Virus record (IMG/VR): IMGVR_UViG_3300032242_003441
Location: 1 to 48,651 of that record
DNA length: 48,651 nucleotides
Direction: 5' to 3' (one strand)
Source: a virus
A program made the position numbers and the translations under genes. The notes beneath the pieces were generated by a model. It made no database searches, was not told the DNA's origin, and saw only the letters and a program-made list of their open reading frames with translations. Positions within the stretch are counted from its first letter, which is position 1, and every line of letters begins with the position of its first letter. Positions 1 through 7,756 of the stretch are shown one piece after another.

Positions 1-102
1 CTTCGTGTGGCCTCCCTTATTATCGGTATCCTTGTGGGGCTTGCCTCGTTTTCCAAGTTGATCTACGACATCTGGGCAGATCACAAGAATAGGAATAAAT
101 GA
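1..102 (+). CDS. Small membrane protein, 5' end missing
   Basis: The frame is open from the first base and ends at TGA 100-102, giving 33 C-terminal residues. A hydrophobic segment (about residues 4-19, ASLIIGILVGLASF) is followed by a polar, Lys/Asn-rich tail, as in the last helix of a small holin or antiholin. Its stop overlaps the ATG of the next gene (ATGA), and it lies directly ahead of the spanin, holin candidate and endolysin, so a lysis role is likely but inferred from position only. Confidence 0.6.
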   Translation, partial: LRVASLIIGILVGLASFSKLIYDIWADHKNRNK

Positions 103-470
103 AATCTCTACAAATCATTGCAGGAATTGCAATGTTGTTTTTTGTGGGATGCGCTCACCAAGAAAAACAAACCTATGCGGCACCTTCTGTTGTTGCGGTT
201 AGGACTTCCGTGGAGAAGTTAAAACCTTTGATAAAACCGGAAGGTCAGAAAGCGATCAGCAATTTAGAATCTGCAATTACTGCCTATGAAGTGCAGGTTG
301 ACCAGCAGGCAAAAGATTTAGCCAAGGCACAGAATGATGTTGTTTATTGGCACGACAAACAAGAGAAAGCACTAAAGGAACTTTGGTTCTGGAGAGGTAT
401 TGCTATTGTCTCTATCCTATGCGTTGTGGGGTATGTTGGATTCAAAACCGCATGGCGCTTCGCTCTCTGA
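99..470 (+). CDS. Putative unimolecular spanin (u-spanin) lipoprotein
   Basis: The 123-residue protein starts with a lipoprotein signal (positive N-terminus, hydrophobic stretch, lipobox FVGC with Cys18). Residues 35-95 are charged and helical, likely coiled coil. A transmembrane helix lies at about 98-116, followed by a short basic tail. An N-terminal lipid anchor plus a C-terminal inner-membrane helix in one chain is the u-spanin architecture known from phage T1 gp11, which joins the outer and inner membranes at the last step of lysis. The gene overlaps its neighbours on both sides inside a lysis cassette. The fold differs from T1 gp11, so this call rests on topology and context. It implies a diderm host. 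Confidence 0.6.
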   Translation: MKSLQIIAGIAMLFFVGCAHQEKQTYAAPSVVAVRTSVEKLKPLIKPEGQKAISNLESAITAYEVQVDQQAKDLAKAQNDVVYWHDKQEKALKELWFWRGIAIVSILCVVGYVGFKTAWRFAL

Positions 471-826
471 TTGAAAAAAAGCTGGATCAGCCAGCTTCCA
501 AAAGCAAAAAAGCCCTGTACGCAGGTTTGGCAGGGCTGGGGGTCATCGTGGTATATGCGTCCACGGTTTTCTTGATCCACGGCCACGCAGAGGCTTCCAA
601 AGAGATTGTGGAGGTAGCCAACACCGCGGTGATGGCATTTATGGCGCTGGCCATGACGCTCATCACGGGTCAAGCTGCGTTTGACTGGAAAGCTGTATCT
701 GCCCTGCAGCACATAGACGTGGACGAAAGCCACCACGAGACAATCGAAAGCAATCAACCAATCAATAGCGTCGATATTTCACACGGCAGGAGCCCAAAAG
801 ATTTTTTACGTGACTCCACGTTTTAA
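452..826 (+). CDS. Putative holin, two transmembrane helices
   Basis: The 124-residue protein starts at MALRSL. An upstream extension to 347 is open but overlaps the spanin gene and is unlikely. Two hydrophobic helices are visible, about residues 21-43 (LYAGLAGLGVIVVYASTVFL) and 56-73 (NTAVMAFMALAMTLITG), with a basic N-terminus and a long acidic/His-rich C-terminal tail, which fits a class II-type holin. It overlaps the spanin gene by 19 nt and the endolysin gene by 17 nt. Holin is inferred from topology, size and context; there is no sequence signature. Confidence 0.55.
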   Translation: MALRSLIEKKLDQPASKSKKALYAGLAGLGVIVVYASTVFLIHGHAEASKEIVEVANTAVMAFMALAMTLITGQAAFDWKAVSALQHIDVDESHHETIESNQPINSVDISHGRSPKDFLRDSTF

Positions 827-1301
827 CGCTTTCATACCGTTCATCCTGAACCACGAGACGGCCTATAAAAAAGGTCACTGGGGAGACGACCGATATGTTG
901 TGACCGAACGTGATCCGAATGACCCGGGGAGTACGACTCGTTACGGAATTGATCTCGGAGAGCATCGAGAATCCCCGTGGAATATGACCGACGCCATGAT
1001 TGACCAGCTCTCGAAGTCCCAAGCAGTCAGCATCTATTGGCGTCATTGGCAAATCGACGGGATTGAAAACATGCCAAAGCAAGTAGGCGAGTGTTATTTT
1101 AATTGCGCTACGATGAGCGGAAGATCTCAGGCAAATTTGATCTTGCACCGTACCGTCGGGGCAAAACAATTCATGGAAGACGAGATCAACGTATTCAAAA
1201 AAATTGTGGAAAAACGACCTGCCTCAAAAATATATCTTGACGGGTGGACTAATCGTATTGTAGATGAAGCGCGATTCTTCGGTATCAACCTCAACACATA
1301 A
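810..1301 (+). CDS. Endolysin, glycoside hydrolase family 108
   Basis: A 163-residue peptidoglycan hydrolase. The GH108 N-terminal pattern is visible: a helix ending in HETAY, with Glu16 as the expected catalytic acid, then RDPNDPGSTTRYGI at 34-47, matching the family's DPxDPGGxTxYGI. The pattern SIYWRHW and a C-terminal GWTNRIVDEA resemble the family's second domain. About ten extra residues (GHWGDDRYVV) sit between the catalytic Glu and the DPGG motif. The start is GTG; no in-frame ATG precedes Glu16. An AGGAG at 788-792 is 17 nt upstream, too far to be a strong ribosome site. It would cleave the glycan backbone once the holin opens the inner membrane. Confidence 0.8.
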   Translation: MTPRFNAFIPFILNHETAYKKGHWGDDRYVVTERDPNDPGSTTRYGIDLGEHRESPWNMTDAMIDQLSKSQAVSIYWRHWQIDGIENMPKQVGECYFNCATMSGRSQANLILHRTVGAKQFMEDEINVFKKIVEKRPASKIYLDGWTNRIVDEARFFGINLNT

Positions 1302-1305
1302 AACA

Positions 1306-2298
1306 ATGAAAAACCTAAAACAACTGGCAGAAGACCTCATCCGTAGATTCCCCGACAGCCCCTCACTCACGCTTGCGAGGCGTCTGTTTTCCGATTATCC
1401 CGAAAGGTTTTTGACGCTTGAGTCCGCTCGCGGAACCGTTCGGACTGTTCGCGGAGCCAACGGAAAAGCAAAAGCAAAGCTGGCTACTATTCCTCGTGAG
1501 CACCAAAAGCCAAACAATCCGCTTGGCCTTCCGGAAAGTGATGAGTCCGTCTGGGAGCCGTTTATTATTGAAGGATCCGGCACGGCTGGAATTTTTGGGG
1601 ATGTACACATTCCTTATCACAGCATTGCCGGATGCACGGCTTATTTCCAGTGGCTCAAAAAGCGGAACCCTGACCTGATCCTCATCAATGGAGATCTTGT
1701 TGATTACCATAGCCTGTCCCGGTTTGTTCGTGACCCCAAAGCCCGTAGCCTAGCCGGCGAGCGCAACGCTACGCTTGAGTTCTTCACGGTTCTTCGGAAG
1801 CTGTTCCCAAAAGCCCGTATTGTTTGGAAATTGGGGAACCACGAGGAACGCCAAGACATCTACTTGTCTTTGAAAGCCCCAGAGTTACTGGACTTAGACG
1901 AGCTCGGGTACGAAAGCATTTTCAAGCTTGCTAATTTTGGTATCGAGCTTGTGAAGGACAAACGGATCATCAAGCTGGGTGGTAAATCCGGTCTGTCGGT
2001 CATCCACGGACATGAATATCCGACGCCTGTGCTTGGTCCGGTCAATGCTGCCCGCGGTTTGTTCCTTCGCACCAAGGAAACAGCGCTGGTCAATCACCAT
2101 CACCAAGTATCAGAGCACACCGAAAGCACGCTTTCAGGGGAGATGATCACCTGCTGGTCACTTGGGTGCCTCTGCGAGCTTCACCCGGCATACGCCCGAC
2201 TGAATAAATGGTCGCACGGAGGAGCCGCGGTTGAGTTTTCGGGGGATGGAAGCTTTCACGTACACAACAAACGAATCCTTGACGGGAAGCTGCTGTAG
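1306..2298 (+). CDS. Calcineurin-like metallophosphoesterase
   Basis: A 330-residue protein starting at MKNLKQ, 4 nt after the endolysin stop. The phosphoesterase metal motifs are in order: GDVH (about 98-101), NGDLVD (128-133), GNHEE (177-181) and HGHE (234-237), with a further NHHHQ. The N-terminal ~60 residues (including LARRLFSDYPERF and SARGTVRTVRG) look like the small helical, DNA-binding-like domain that precedes this catalytic domain in many phage members. Substrate is unknown; phosphodiester or nucleotide hydrolysis is the family's chemistry. An upstream in-frame ATG at 1264 lies inside the endolysin gene and is less likely. Confidence 0.8.
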   Translation: MKNLKQLAEDLIRRFPDSPSLTLARRLFSDYPERFLTLESARGTVRTVRGANGKAKAKLATIPREHQKPNNPLGLPESDESVWEPFIIEGSGTAGIFGDVHIPYHSIAGCTAYFQWLKKRNPDLILINGDLVDYHSLSRFVRDPKARSLAGERNATLEFFTVLRKLFPKARIVWKLGNHEERQDIYLSLKAPELLDLDELGYESIFKLANFGIELVKDKRIIKLGGKSGLSVIHGHEYPTPVLGPVNAARGLFLRTKETALVNHHHQVSEHTESTLSGEMITCWSLGCLCELHPAYARLNKWSHGGAAVEFSGDGSFHVHNKRILDGKLL

Positions 2299-2354
2299 AA
2301 ATTGCTTTACAACGGCTGACAAACAAAGCACCTTAGCCCAAACTTTTACTGCCT

Positions 2355-3416
2355 ATGTCTTGCGGATGCAATAATTCTTATTCTGATGGAAATGCTTACT
2401 ATGGCGCTTGCTGCCCTGATGTTCCGTACCCTCAGGTATCCCACGAGTCTGTTCCTTCGCTGATTGACAACCTGACGACCGCTCTCTACGGGGCGTTTTA
2501 CAACCCCTCGACCCAGACCGGTTTTATTACTAAGACTGTTGTCAATGGCCGCATTGTTTGGAATATCGCCTGCGACCCTAACAACACTGCACAGATTACA
2601 GGGTTACCCAGAAACACGGGTGAAGGTCTTCTTTGCTATTTAATCCGTGCTTTTAATTATCTTGAGGGAACCCAGATTCCTACTTTTGTAACTTTGACAG
2701 GTACACAGACCCTGACAAATAAAACTTTAACTGCCCCTACCCTTACGGGGATCACTACGTTTCCAAACGGAACTATTGACGCCAGCGGAAATATCACGAC
2801 TACAGGCGATCTTTCGGGCACAAACCTTACGGCTACCGGAACGGTTACCCTACCCACCGGATCGGTTTCAAATGACGCCCTTGCCGGAGCTCCCGCAACG
2901 GCTAACACGGCTTCCACGATTGTGCTGAGAGACGCATCGGGCAATTTCTCAGCCGGAACCATTACAGCTGCGCTTTCTGGCAATGCTTCTTCCGCCACGA
3001 CTGCAGCAGCTTGCTCGGGTAATGCAGCGACTGCCACGACTGCAGCAGCTTGCTCGGGTAATGCAGCGACTGCCACGACTGCAGCAGCTTGCTCGGGTAA
3101 TGCAGCGACTGCTTCTGCAGCCCAAGCTTCCTCTACACTGGCCGGACTTTTGCCAAAATCCTTTGCCAACGTTTCCGCCGCAGGCGTTGTATCCAACAAC
3201 GTCGGTCTCACTATCACTGGCGGATCTCCTACCAGTGGTGTTTTTACACTGACCTGCACTGGAGTTTCAGCATCCAACGTGGTACTGGTTACCCCACAGG
3301 CTCCTACGACTAGCGGATATGCTGCTACCGGGGTTCCTACGACGAACACCATTACGGTTAGAACGTTCAGCGGATCCGCTGCAACCGCGGAACCTTTTAG
3401 TATTGTAATTTTCTAA
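2355..3416 (+). CDS. Repeat-rich virion/fibre-like protein
   Basis: A 353-residue protein. The N-terminus is Cys-rich (MSCGCNN, then ACCPD) and ends in a compact domain to about residue 105. The remainder is Thr/Ser/Gly/Ala-rich beta structure: TLTGTQTLTNKTL, GNITTTGDLSGTNLTA, then three 13-residue copies of TAAACSGNAATAT around 216-252. The C-terminus is a beta-rich domain ending in FSIVIF. Such composition is typical of phage fibre or appendage proteins. It starts the virion block and has no Shine-Dalgarno sequence. The exact location in the virion is unknown. Confidence 0.6.
   Translation: MSCGCNNSYSDGNAYYGACCPDVPYPQVSHESVPSLIDNLTTALYGAFYNPSTQTGFITKTVVNGRIVWNIACDPNNTAQITGLPRNTGEGLLCYLIRAFNYLEGTQIPTFVTLTGTQTLTNKTLTAPTLTGITTFPNGTIDASGNITTTGDLSGTNLTATGTVTLPTGSVSNDALAGAPATANTASTIVLRDASGNFSAGTITAALSGNASSATTAAACSGNAATATTAAACSGNAATATTAAACSGNAATASAAQASSTLAGLLPKSFANVSAAGVVSNNVGLTITGGSPTSGVFTLTCTGVSASNVVLVTPQAPTTSGYAATGVPTTNTITVRTFSGSAATAEPFSIVIF
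3001..3112 (+). repeat. 39-bp in-frame tandem repeat, about 2.9 copies
   Basis: Units at 3001-3039 and 3040-3078 are identical, and 3079-3112 repeats the first 34 bases. Each begins CTGCAGCAGCTTGCTCGGGT. The unit is 13 codons, so copy-number change keeps the frame of the fibre-like gene. Identity at the DNA level indicates recent expansion. Confidence 0.95.
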
Positions 3417-3441
3417 AAACCAACTACAAATACCGCCACTT

Positions 3442-3876
3442 ATGGGATACGAAACCGAAAATCAAGACGTGCCAGAGGGTTTTACGCACCTCGGTGAAGA
3501 CATGAACCACATGCACGGAATGCACGCCGTTGACGCTGCTTCCGCCGCTAACAAAAATCACGAGACCCCCAAGGTTTATTATCCTGAGCTTCACTTTGAG
3601 GGAGAGCACGCCAAGCATCTCATCAAGCATCTTGCCAAGCACGGTACGGCTCACATTCACTTCAAGAAAGTTTCCGAGAGCACCCATCACGAGACTCGTC
3701 ATGGAAAAAATGAGACCCGCCACAAGGTCGGCATTCAGATCCACGGAATCAAACCCATCACTGAAGCACAGAGCGAGGAGAAAATGACTCGCGACGTGGC
3801 TAAGGAAAACCCAGAAGACTCAATCGAGAAGGGACTTCTCGCCGCAGAATCCGAAACCCCAGAAGACAAAGCATAA
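3442..3876 (+). CDS. His-rich hypothetical protein of the virion block
   Basis: A 144-residue protein, not recognised. It is rich in His and Lys (MNHMHGMHA near residue 30; LHFEGEHAKHLIKHLAKHG at about 50-68) with an acidic C-terminal third (ENPEDSIEKGLLAAESETPED). No transmembrane or signal segment. It sits between the fibre-like gene and a Pro/Ala-rich small protein, just upstream of the tail adaptor, and no Shine-Dalgarno precedes it. A structural or assembly role is inferred from location only. The His-dense segment could bind metal. Confidence 0.55.
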   Translation: MGYETENQDVPEGFTHLGEDMNHMHGMHAVDAASAANKNHETPKVYYPELHFEGEHAKHLIKHLAKHGTAHIHFKKVSESTHHETRHGKNETRHKVGIQIHGIKPITEAQSEEKMTRDVAKENPEDSIEKGLLAAESETPEDKA

Positions 3877-3880
3877 TTTT

Positions 3881-4234
3881 ATGGCAAACGACCCTACCAT
3901 GCCTCCTTCCGAGCAGGCTGCAACCACCCCAACTAACAACAGCCCCGCAATGTCCCCTGACATGGCCGGAGGTGACGCCCCCGCCGCTCCTGCTGGTGAC
4001 CAAGACGGTTCTGTCATGGTCAACATGCCCAAGGCTGCCTTTGACGCAATTCATCAGCTCGTGACTCAGCTCGCCCAAGGTCTTGACCAACTCAAGCAAG
4101 GTGTCGAAGCTCAGGCTAAAGGCGGGGAAGCTCCTGCACCTGCCGCAGCTCCCGAACAAGCCCCTGCCGCTCCCGAGGGACCTAGCGACGATGATTTCCT
4201 AAAAGGTATTGCCGAGGAAGGAAATAAGAGGTAA
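3881..4234 (+). CDS. Pro/Ala-rich hypothetical protein
   Basis: A 117-residue protein. A single predicted helix (VMVNMPKAAFDAIHQLVTQL, about 46-65, continuing to about 78) is flanked by disordered Pro/Ala-rich segments. The C-terminus (SDDDFLKGIAEEGNKR) is charged. The start lies 4 nt after the previous stop. The disordered-helix-disordered layout resembles small scaffolding or accessory proteins, but no family is recognised. Confidence 0.55.
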   Translation: MANDPTMPPSEQAATTPTNNSPAMSPDMAGGDAPAAPAGDQDGSVMVNMPKAAFDAIHQLVTQLAQGLDQLKQGVEAQAKGGEAPAPAAAPEQAPAAPEGPSDDDFLKGIAEEGNKR

Positions 4235-4243
4235 AAACACCTC
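4228..4243 (+). promoter_or_regulatory. Small hairpin abutting a start codon
   Basis: GAGGT (4228-4232) and ACCTC (4239-4243) form a 5-bp stem with loop AAAAAC. It ends immediately before the ATG of the 1170-residue adaptor gene and includes part of the preceding stop codon. It could tune translation of the large gene by coupling it to the upstream gene. Chance occurrence cannot be excluded for so short a stem. Confidence 0.3.
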
Positions 4244-7200
4244 ATGTTCGTCTCGCAGATATTTGACGAGGCTTCTGAAATCCTTGGGACGACTGACCAG
4301 AGCAAGGTTTTTCGTAAGCTTACGCAAGCAGTACAGGCTCTTATGGAGTCTGGTCACTGGTTTCATACCCAAGCCGAAGTCGATGTTTGTACCGGCTGGG
4401 ATGGCTGCACAATAACTCTGCCTCGGGGAATCGAAGTTCCTCTTGCCGTCAACATTGACGGGTCCCCATTGTATTTCCGGGGACGTTTGTTCCAATACAA
4501 CGTCAACAAGGGTGGCATGTACAACACCGTTGGATGGTGCTGGGACGACCGCGGGTTTGTTGCCACCCAGATGGACATCCGCCAGCCCGCTCAGGTTATT
4601 GCGGTTGCAGAATCTGACGCTGACGTAGGAAAGACGCTTCGTTTGGTGGGTACGGATACCAACAATCGAGAACTTCGCACACAGCTTCCTGATGGAACCG
4701 GTGTTGACGGTCTGCTTGTTCAGGTACATAGCCAGTCTGATTTCCAGCTCGGAACAATTGTTCCGGATGGGAACACAATCGTAACCCGGGACGCAGCAAT
4801 TACTCCGTTTAACGAGTTTTCTTCTTCTACCCCACATCAATTAGAATCTGGTCAGGCAATGATCCTGAGTTCGGCTACTGGCACTGTGCCAACAGGGCTT
4901 ACCGTTTCTGATCAATACTACGTTGGCGTCGTTAACCCTACCACCATCCAGCTATACAAGGATCCCCTGTACGCTCAGAGCGGAGAATACCCCATCAACT
5001 TGACCAGCATTGCCGGCGCAGGGACACTGACCCTTACCGACCAGCGAAACGCTAGTTTGGTAACCGCGGTTCAATTATCTTCGGCGCCTACAATCACGCT
5101 TAGCTCTGGTAATGAAGTTGTTTTCTCAGGGAGCACCCTTCCCTCGCCTTTAGTCGCTGGGGTTACGTACTTTGCAAACGTTCTTGACTCAACACATCTG
5201 CAAATTTTCTCAACAATTGCAGACGCTCAAAGTCAAACCAACCCAATTTATTTAACAGGTAGTACGTCTGCATTTAACATACAGCTGCGTAAGACGATTG
5301 CCCCGATTACGAAGATTAAATTTAATCTACCTCATCTTTTTGCAACCGGTGATGTAGTTCAGGCTTACACAAACGGAGGGACCCTTCCCCAGCCTTTGGT
5401 AATTTCCCAAAATTATTACGTACAGGTATTAGACTCGTTGACCATCGTTCTGCATACCTCAGCCGCCGATGCAACCAGTGGCAATAATCCAATCATACTA
5501 ACCACTTCGGGGTCTGGACAGAATACCCTCAACAAGTTAATCCCAGCAACAGCACAGACTGGTAAAACTAGCCAGATTACCGCTCCCGGGTTTTCATTGC
5601 CTACCGCTACCGGTTCGGGGGCTACAATAAATGCCGTTGTCTCAGGCCCAGTTACGTCTTTAACAATTTCCAATGTAGGCAGTGGGTATACCTCAGCCCC
5701 CACCGTTACGATTACCGGTGGCGGGGGATATGGAGCAACAGCACACGCAATTGTAGGAACCGTTTCCGGTACTTCTCAATATCAGACCGTTATTGCTGTA
5801 GTTCTTGACCAGCCCGGACAAGGTTACACCTCTACGCCAACCGTAGTTTTCTCTGGTGGCGGGGGTTCTAACGCTGCGGCCACTGCTAGCGTTACCTATT
5901 CTTTTGTAACTCAGTACAACATCGTAAACGGGGGAAGCGGATATACGGTACCTCCCTCAATTTCTTTCCCGACAGTTTCCCCGGGCCAAACGGTTCCCGT
6001 GGCCACTACGGGAATCTCTGACGGAGCGATAAACCACATCACCGTTTCTAACGGTGGCACTGGGTATACAACCGCTCCCACAATTTCTTTCACAAATGGA
6101 GGAGGTGGGACAGGAGCTTCGGCAACCGCTTCAGTTTCTGGGGGAGTCGTTACGGCAATTTATATCACTAACGGAGGTTCGGGATATACTTTGGCACCGA
6201 CCGTTAACTTTGCTGGTGGAGGCGGAGCGAATGCAGCCGCATATTGCACGATTGCGAATGGCGTAGTCAGCTCGGTTACGATTGTTTCCGAAGGCACCGG
6301 ATACAACGTTGCCCCCGTAGTGACGGTTACCCCTTCAACAGGTATTCTTGTTTCTTTTTCTACGACAGGAACCCTTCCCGCCCCTCTTCAGGATGGGGTT
6401 ACTTATAGGGCAGAAGCTCCCAGCTCCACCAATACCTTTACCTTGGTCAACGATGACTATAGCCCTCTCACCTTAACCAGTGTTGGCAGCGGGCAGCTTT
6501 ATCTAACTATTAGCCGTAGCTTTTATATTGGGTTTACCAATACGTGGTCGGGAGACTTTTCCGGAGTCGCCAGCGGGGATGGGATTTATTTTGGCACTGA
6601 TTATTTGCTGCCTATTACTTCCCCCACGATTGACAATGGTATTACTCAGTTTTACATCAAGCCTCTTACCAGCACGACCGCTCAAATTTATTCGGACGCA
6701 GGTCTAACGACTTTGGTTACTGTCAGCCAACTTGGTACAGGACAGTCCTATTATGCAATTAAACAAACCGTTTATGCGGTAAGCTACAACAATTTGGTTT
6801 CTTTGAGCTCTCTGCAATATCTGCAAAACGGTGAGACGGTTCAATTTGCTACCACAGGGACATTACCGGATCCGCTCACGGCTTCTACAAATTACACAAT
6901 TCAAATCAACGGGTCGTATGTTCAGGTGTATGATTCCACGGGGACTACCTTGCAGGCATTCACTAGCTTAGGGGTAGGACAGCTATCTTTGGAAGTAATT
7001 CGTCAAGTTACTCCAGTATCCCCAAACACCATTACTTTGGCAAATGCGTTTTTCTCAACAGGAACCGCTGTCGTACCTCGTCCCGTTACCGGAGATATTC
7101 TTGACCCAAACTTGACCGCCGGTACGACTTATTACGTAAGACTGATTGACCCTAAAACAATCCAATTGTTTGACACGTTGGCTCACGCAAACAATATCGT

Positions 7201-7756
7201 AAACCACGTGCCAAATAACACGGGGTTAATTACCTTCACAACGGTAGGAAATACCAGCACAAGTACATTTATACTCGATGCGGTTGAGGATCCCACCTTT
7301 GTAAAGGCTGTTTATCACGTGGATAAGCCAGTCACCCAAGGGTATGTCAGCCTCTACGCGTATGATTATGGTCGCAGCAACGACATGGCGTTGATCGGTC
7401 AATATCACCCAAGCGAAACCAACCCAATGTATCGCCGCATCCGCGTCGGTCAGAAGTGCGCTTGGGCTAGAATCATCTACCGTGTCAAATACCCGACCAT
7501 TACTAGCATTTACGACTACATCCCAGTCGAACAGGAGCGGGCTATCTTGGCCGCGGTACATGCTATTGATCTTGAAGACAAAGATTTTAGCGAGCAGGCC
7601 ATGAAATACTGGCAGTTAGCGTTTGGCTACCTGCGTAACCAGCAGACCAGCATGGATGGGCACGCAATCGAGCCTATTCAGGTAAATAATCTGGTATATG
7701 GAGACAAATCTGACCCCGTCATTGAGTCTGGGTGGGGTGGGTACGATTATTACTAA
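4244..7756 (+). CDS. Tail adaptor-like protein with large repeat insertion
   Basis: A 1170-residue protein. The N-terminus (about 1-180: helix with DEASEILGTTDQSKVFRKLT, then beta strands) and C-terminus (about 1030-1170: VPVEQERAILAAVHAIDLED and AMKYWQLAFGYLRNQ) are helical and resemble podovirus tail tubular A/head-tail adaptor proteins, normally near 200 residues. Between them lie two repeat families. About 75-residue units carry a GTLPxPLxxGxxY core. Six shorter glycine-rich units (GGSGYTxAPTVxFxGGGG) fall at about 470-700. It precedes a nozzle-like gene, the usual adaptor order. The repeats may project from the tail as decoration or receptor contacts. The adaptor call comes from ends and context. 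Confidence 0.55.
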   Translation: MFVSQIFDEASEILGTTDQSKVFRKLTQAVQALMESGHWFHTQAEVDVCTGWDGCTITLPRGIEVPLAVNIDGSPLYFRGRLFQYNVNKGGMYNTVGWCWDDRGFVATQMDIRQPAQVIAVAESDADVGKTLRLVGTDTNNRELRTQLPDGTGVDGLLVQVHSQSDFQLGTIVPDGNTIVTRDAAITPFNEFSSSTPHQLESGQAMILSSATGTVPTGLTVSDQYYVGVVNPTTIQLYKDPLYAQSGEYPINLTSIAGAGTLTLTDQRNASLVTAVQLSSAPTITLSSGNEVVFSGSTLPSPLVAGVTYFANVLDSTHLQIFSTIADAQSQTNPIYLTGSTSAFNIQLRKTIAPITKIKFNLPHLFATGDVVQAYTNGGTLPQPLVISQNYYVQVLDSLTIVLHTSAADATSGNNPIILTTSGSGQNTLNKLIPATAQTGKTSQITAPGFSLPTATGSGATINAVVSGPVTSLTISNVGSGYTSAPTVTITGGGGYGATAHAIVGTVSGTSQYQTVIAVVLDQPGQGYTSTPTVVFSGGGGSNAAATASVTYSFVTQYNIVNGGSGYTVPPSISFPTVSPGQTVPVATTGISDGAINHITVSNGGTGYTTAPTISFTNGGGGTGASATASVSGGVVTAIYITNGGSGYTLAPTVNFAGGGGANAAAYCTIANGVVSSVTIVSEGTGYNVAPVVTVTPSTGILVSFSTTGTLPAPLQDGVTYRAEAPSSTNTFTLVNDDYSPLTLTSVGSGQLYLTISRSFYIGFTNTWSGDFSGVASGDGIYFGTDYLLPITSPTIDNGITQFYIKPLTSTTAQIYSDAGLTTLVTVSQLGTGQSYYAIKQTVYAVSYNNLVSLSSLQYLQNGETVQFATTGTLPDPLTASTNYTIQINGSYVQVYDSTGTTLQAFTSLGVGQLSLEVIRQVTPVSPNTITLANAFFSTGTAVVPRPVTGDILDPNLTAGTTYYVRLIDPKTIQLFDTLAHANNIVNHVPNNTGLITFTTVGNTSTSTFILDAVEDPTFVKAVYHVDKPVTQGYVSLYAYDYGRSNDMALIGQYHPSETNPMYRRIRVGQKCAWARIIYRVKYPTITSIYDYIPVEQERAILAAVHAIDLEDKDFSEQAMKYWQLAFGYLRNQQTSMDGHAIEPIQVNNLVYGDKSDPVIESGWGGYDYY

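Noticed and set aside
1264-1305. Earlier start for the metallophosphoesterase
   Set aside because: It lies wholly within the endolysin gene and adds a non-conserved Ser/Thr/Lys stretch; the start at 1306 follows the endolysin stop directly.
3001-3112. CRISPR array
   Set aside because: The units are contiguous without spacers and encode an in-frame protein repeat.
2657-3352. 231-codon minus-strand open frame
   Set aside because: It mirrors the fibre-like gene, including its 39-bp repeats, and its Val/Ala/Pro-rich product is an artefact of the complementary strand.
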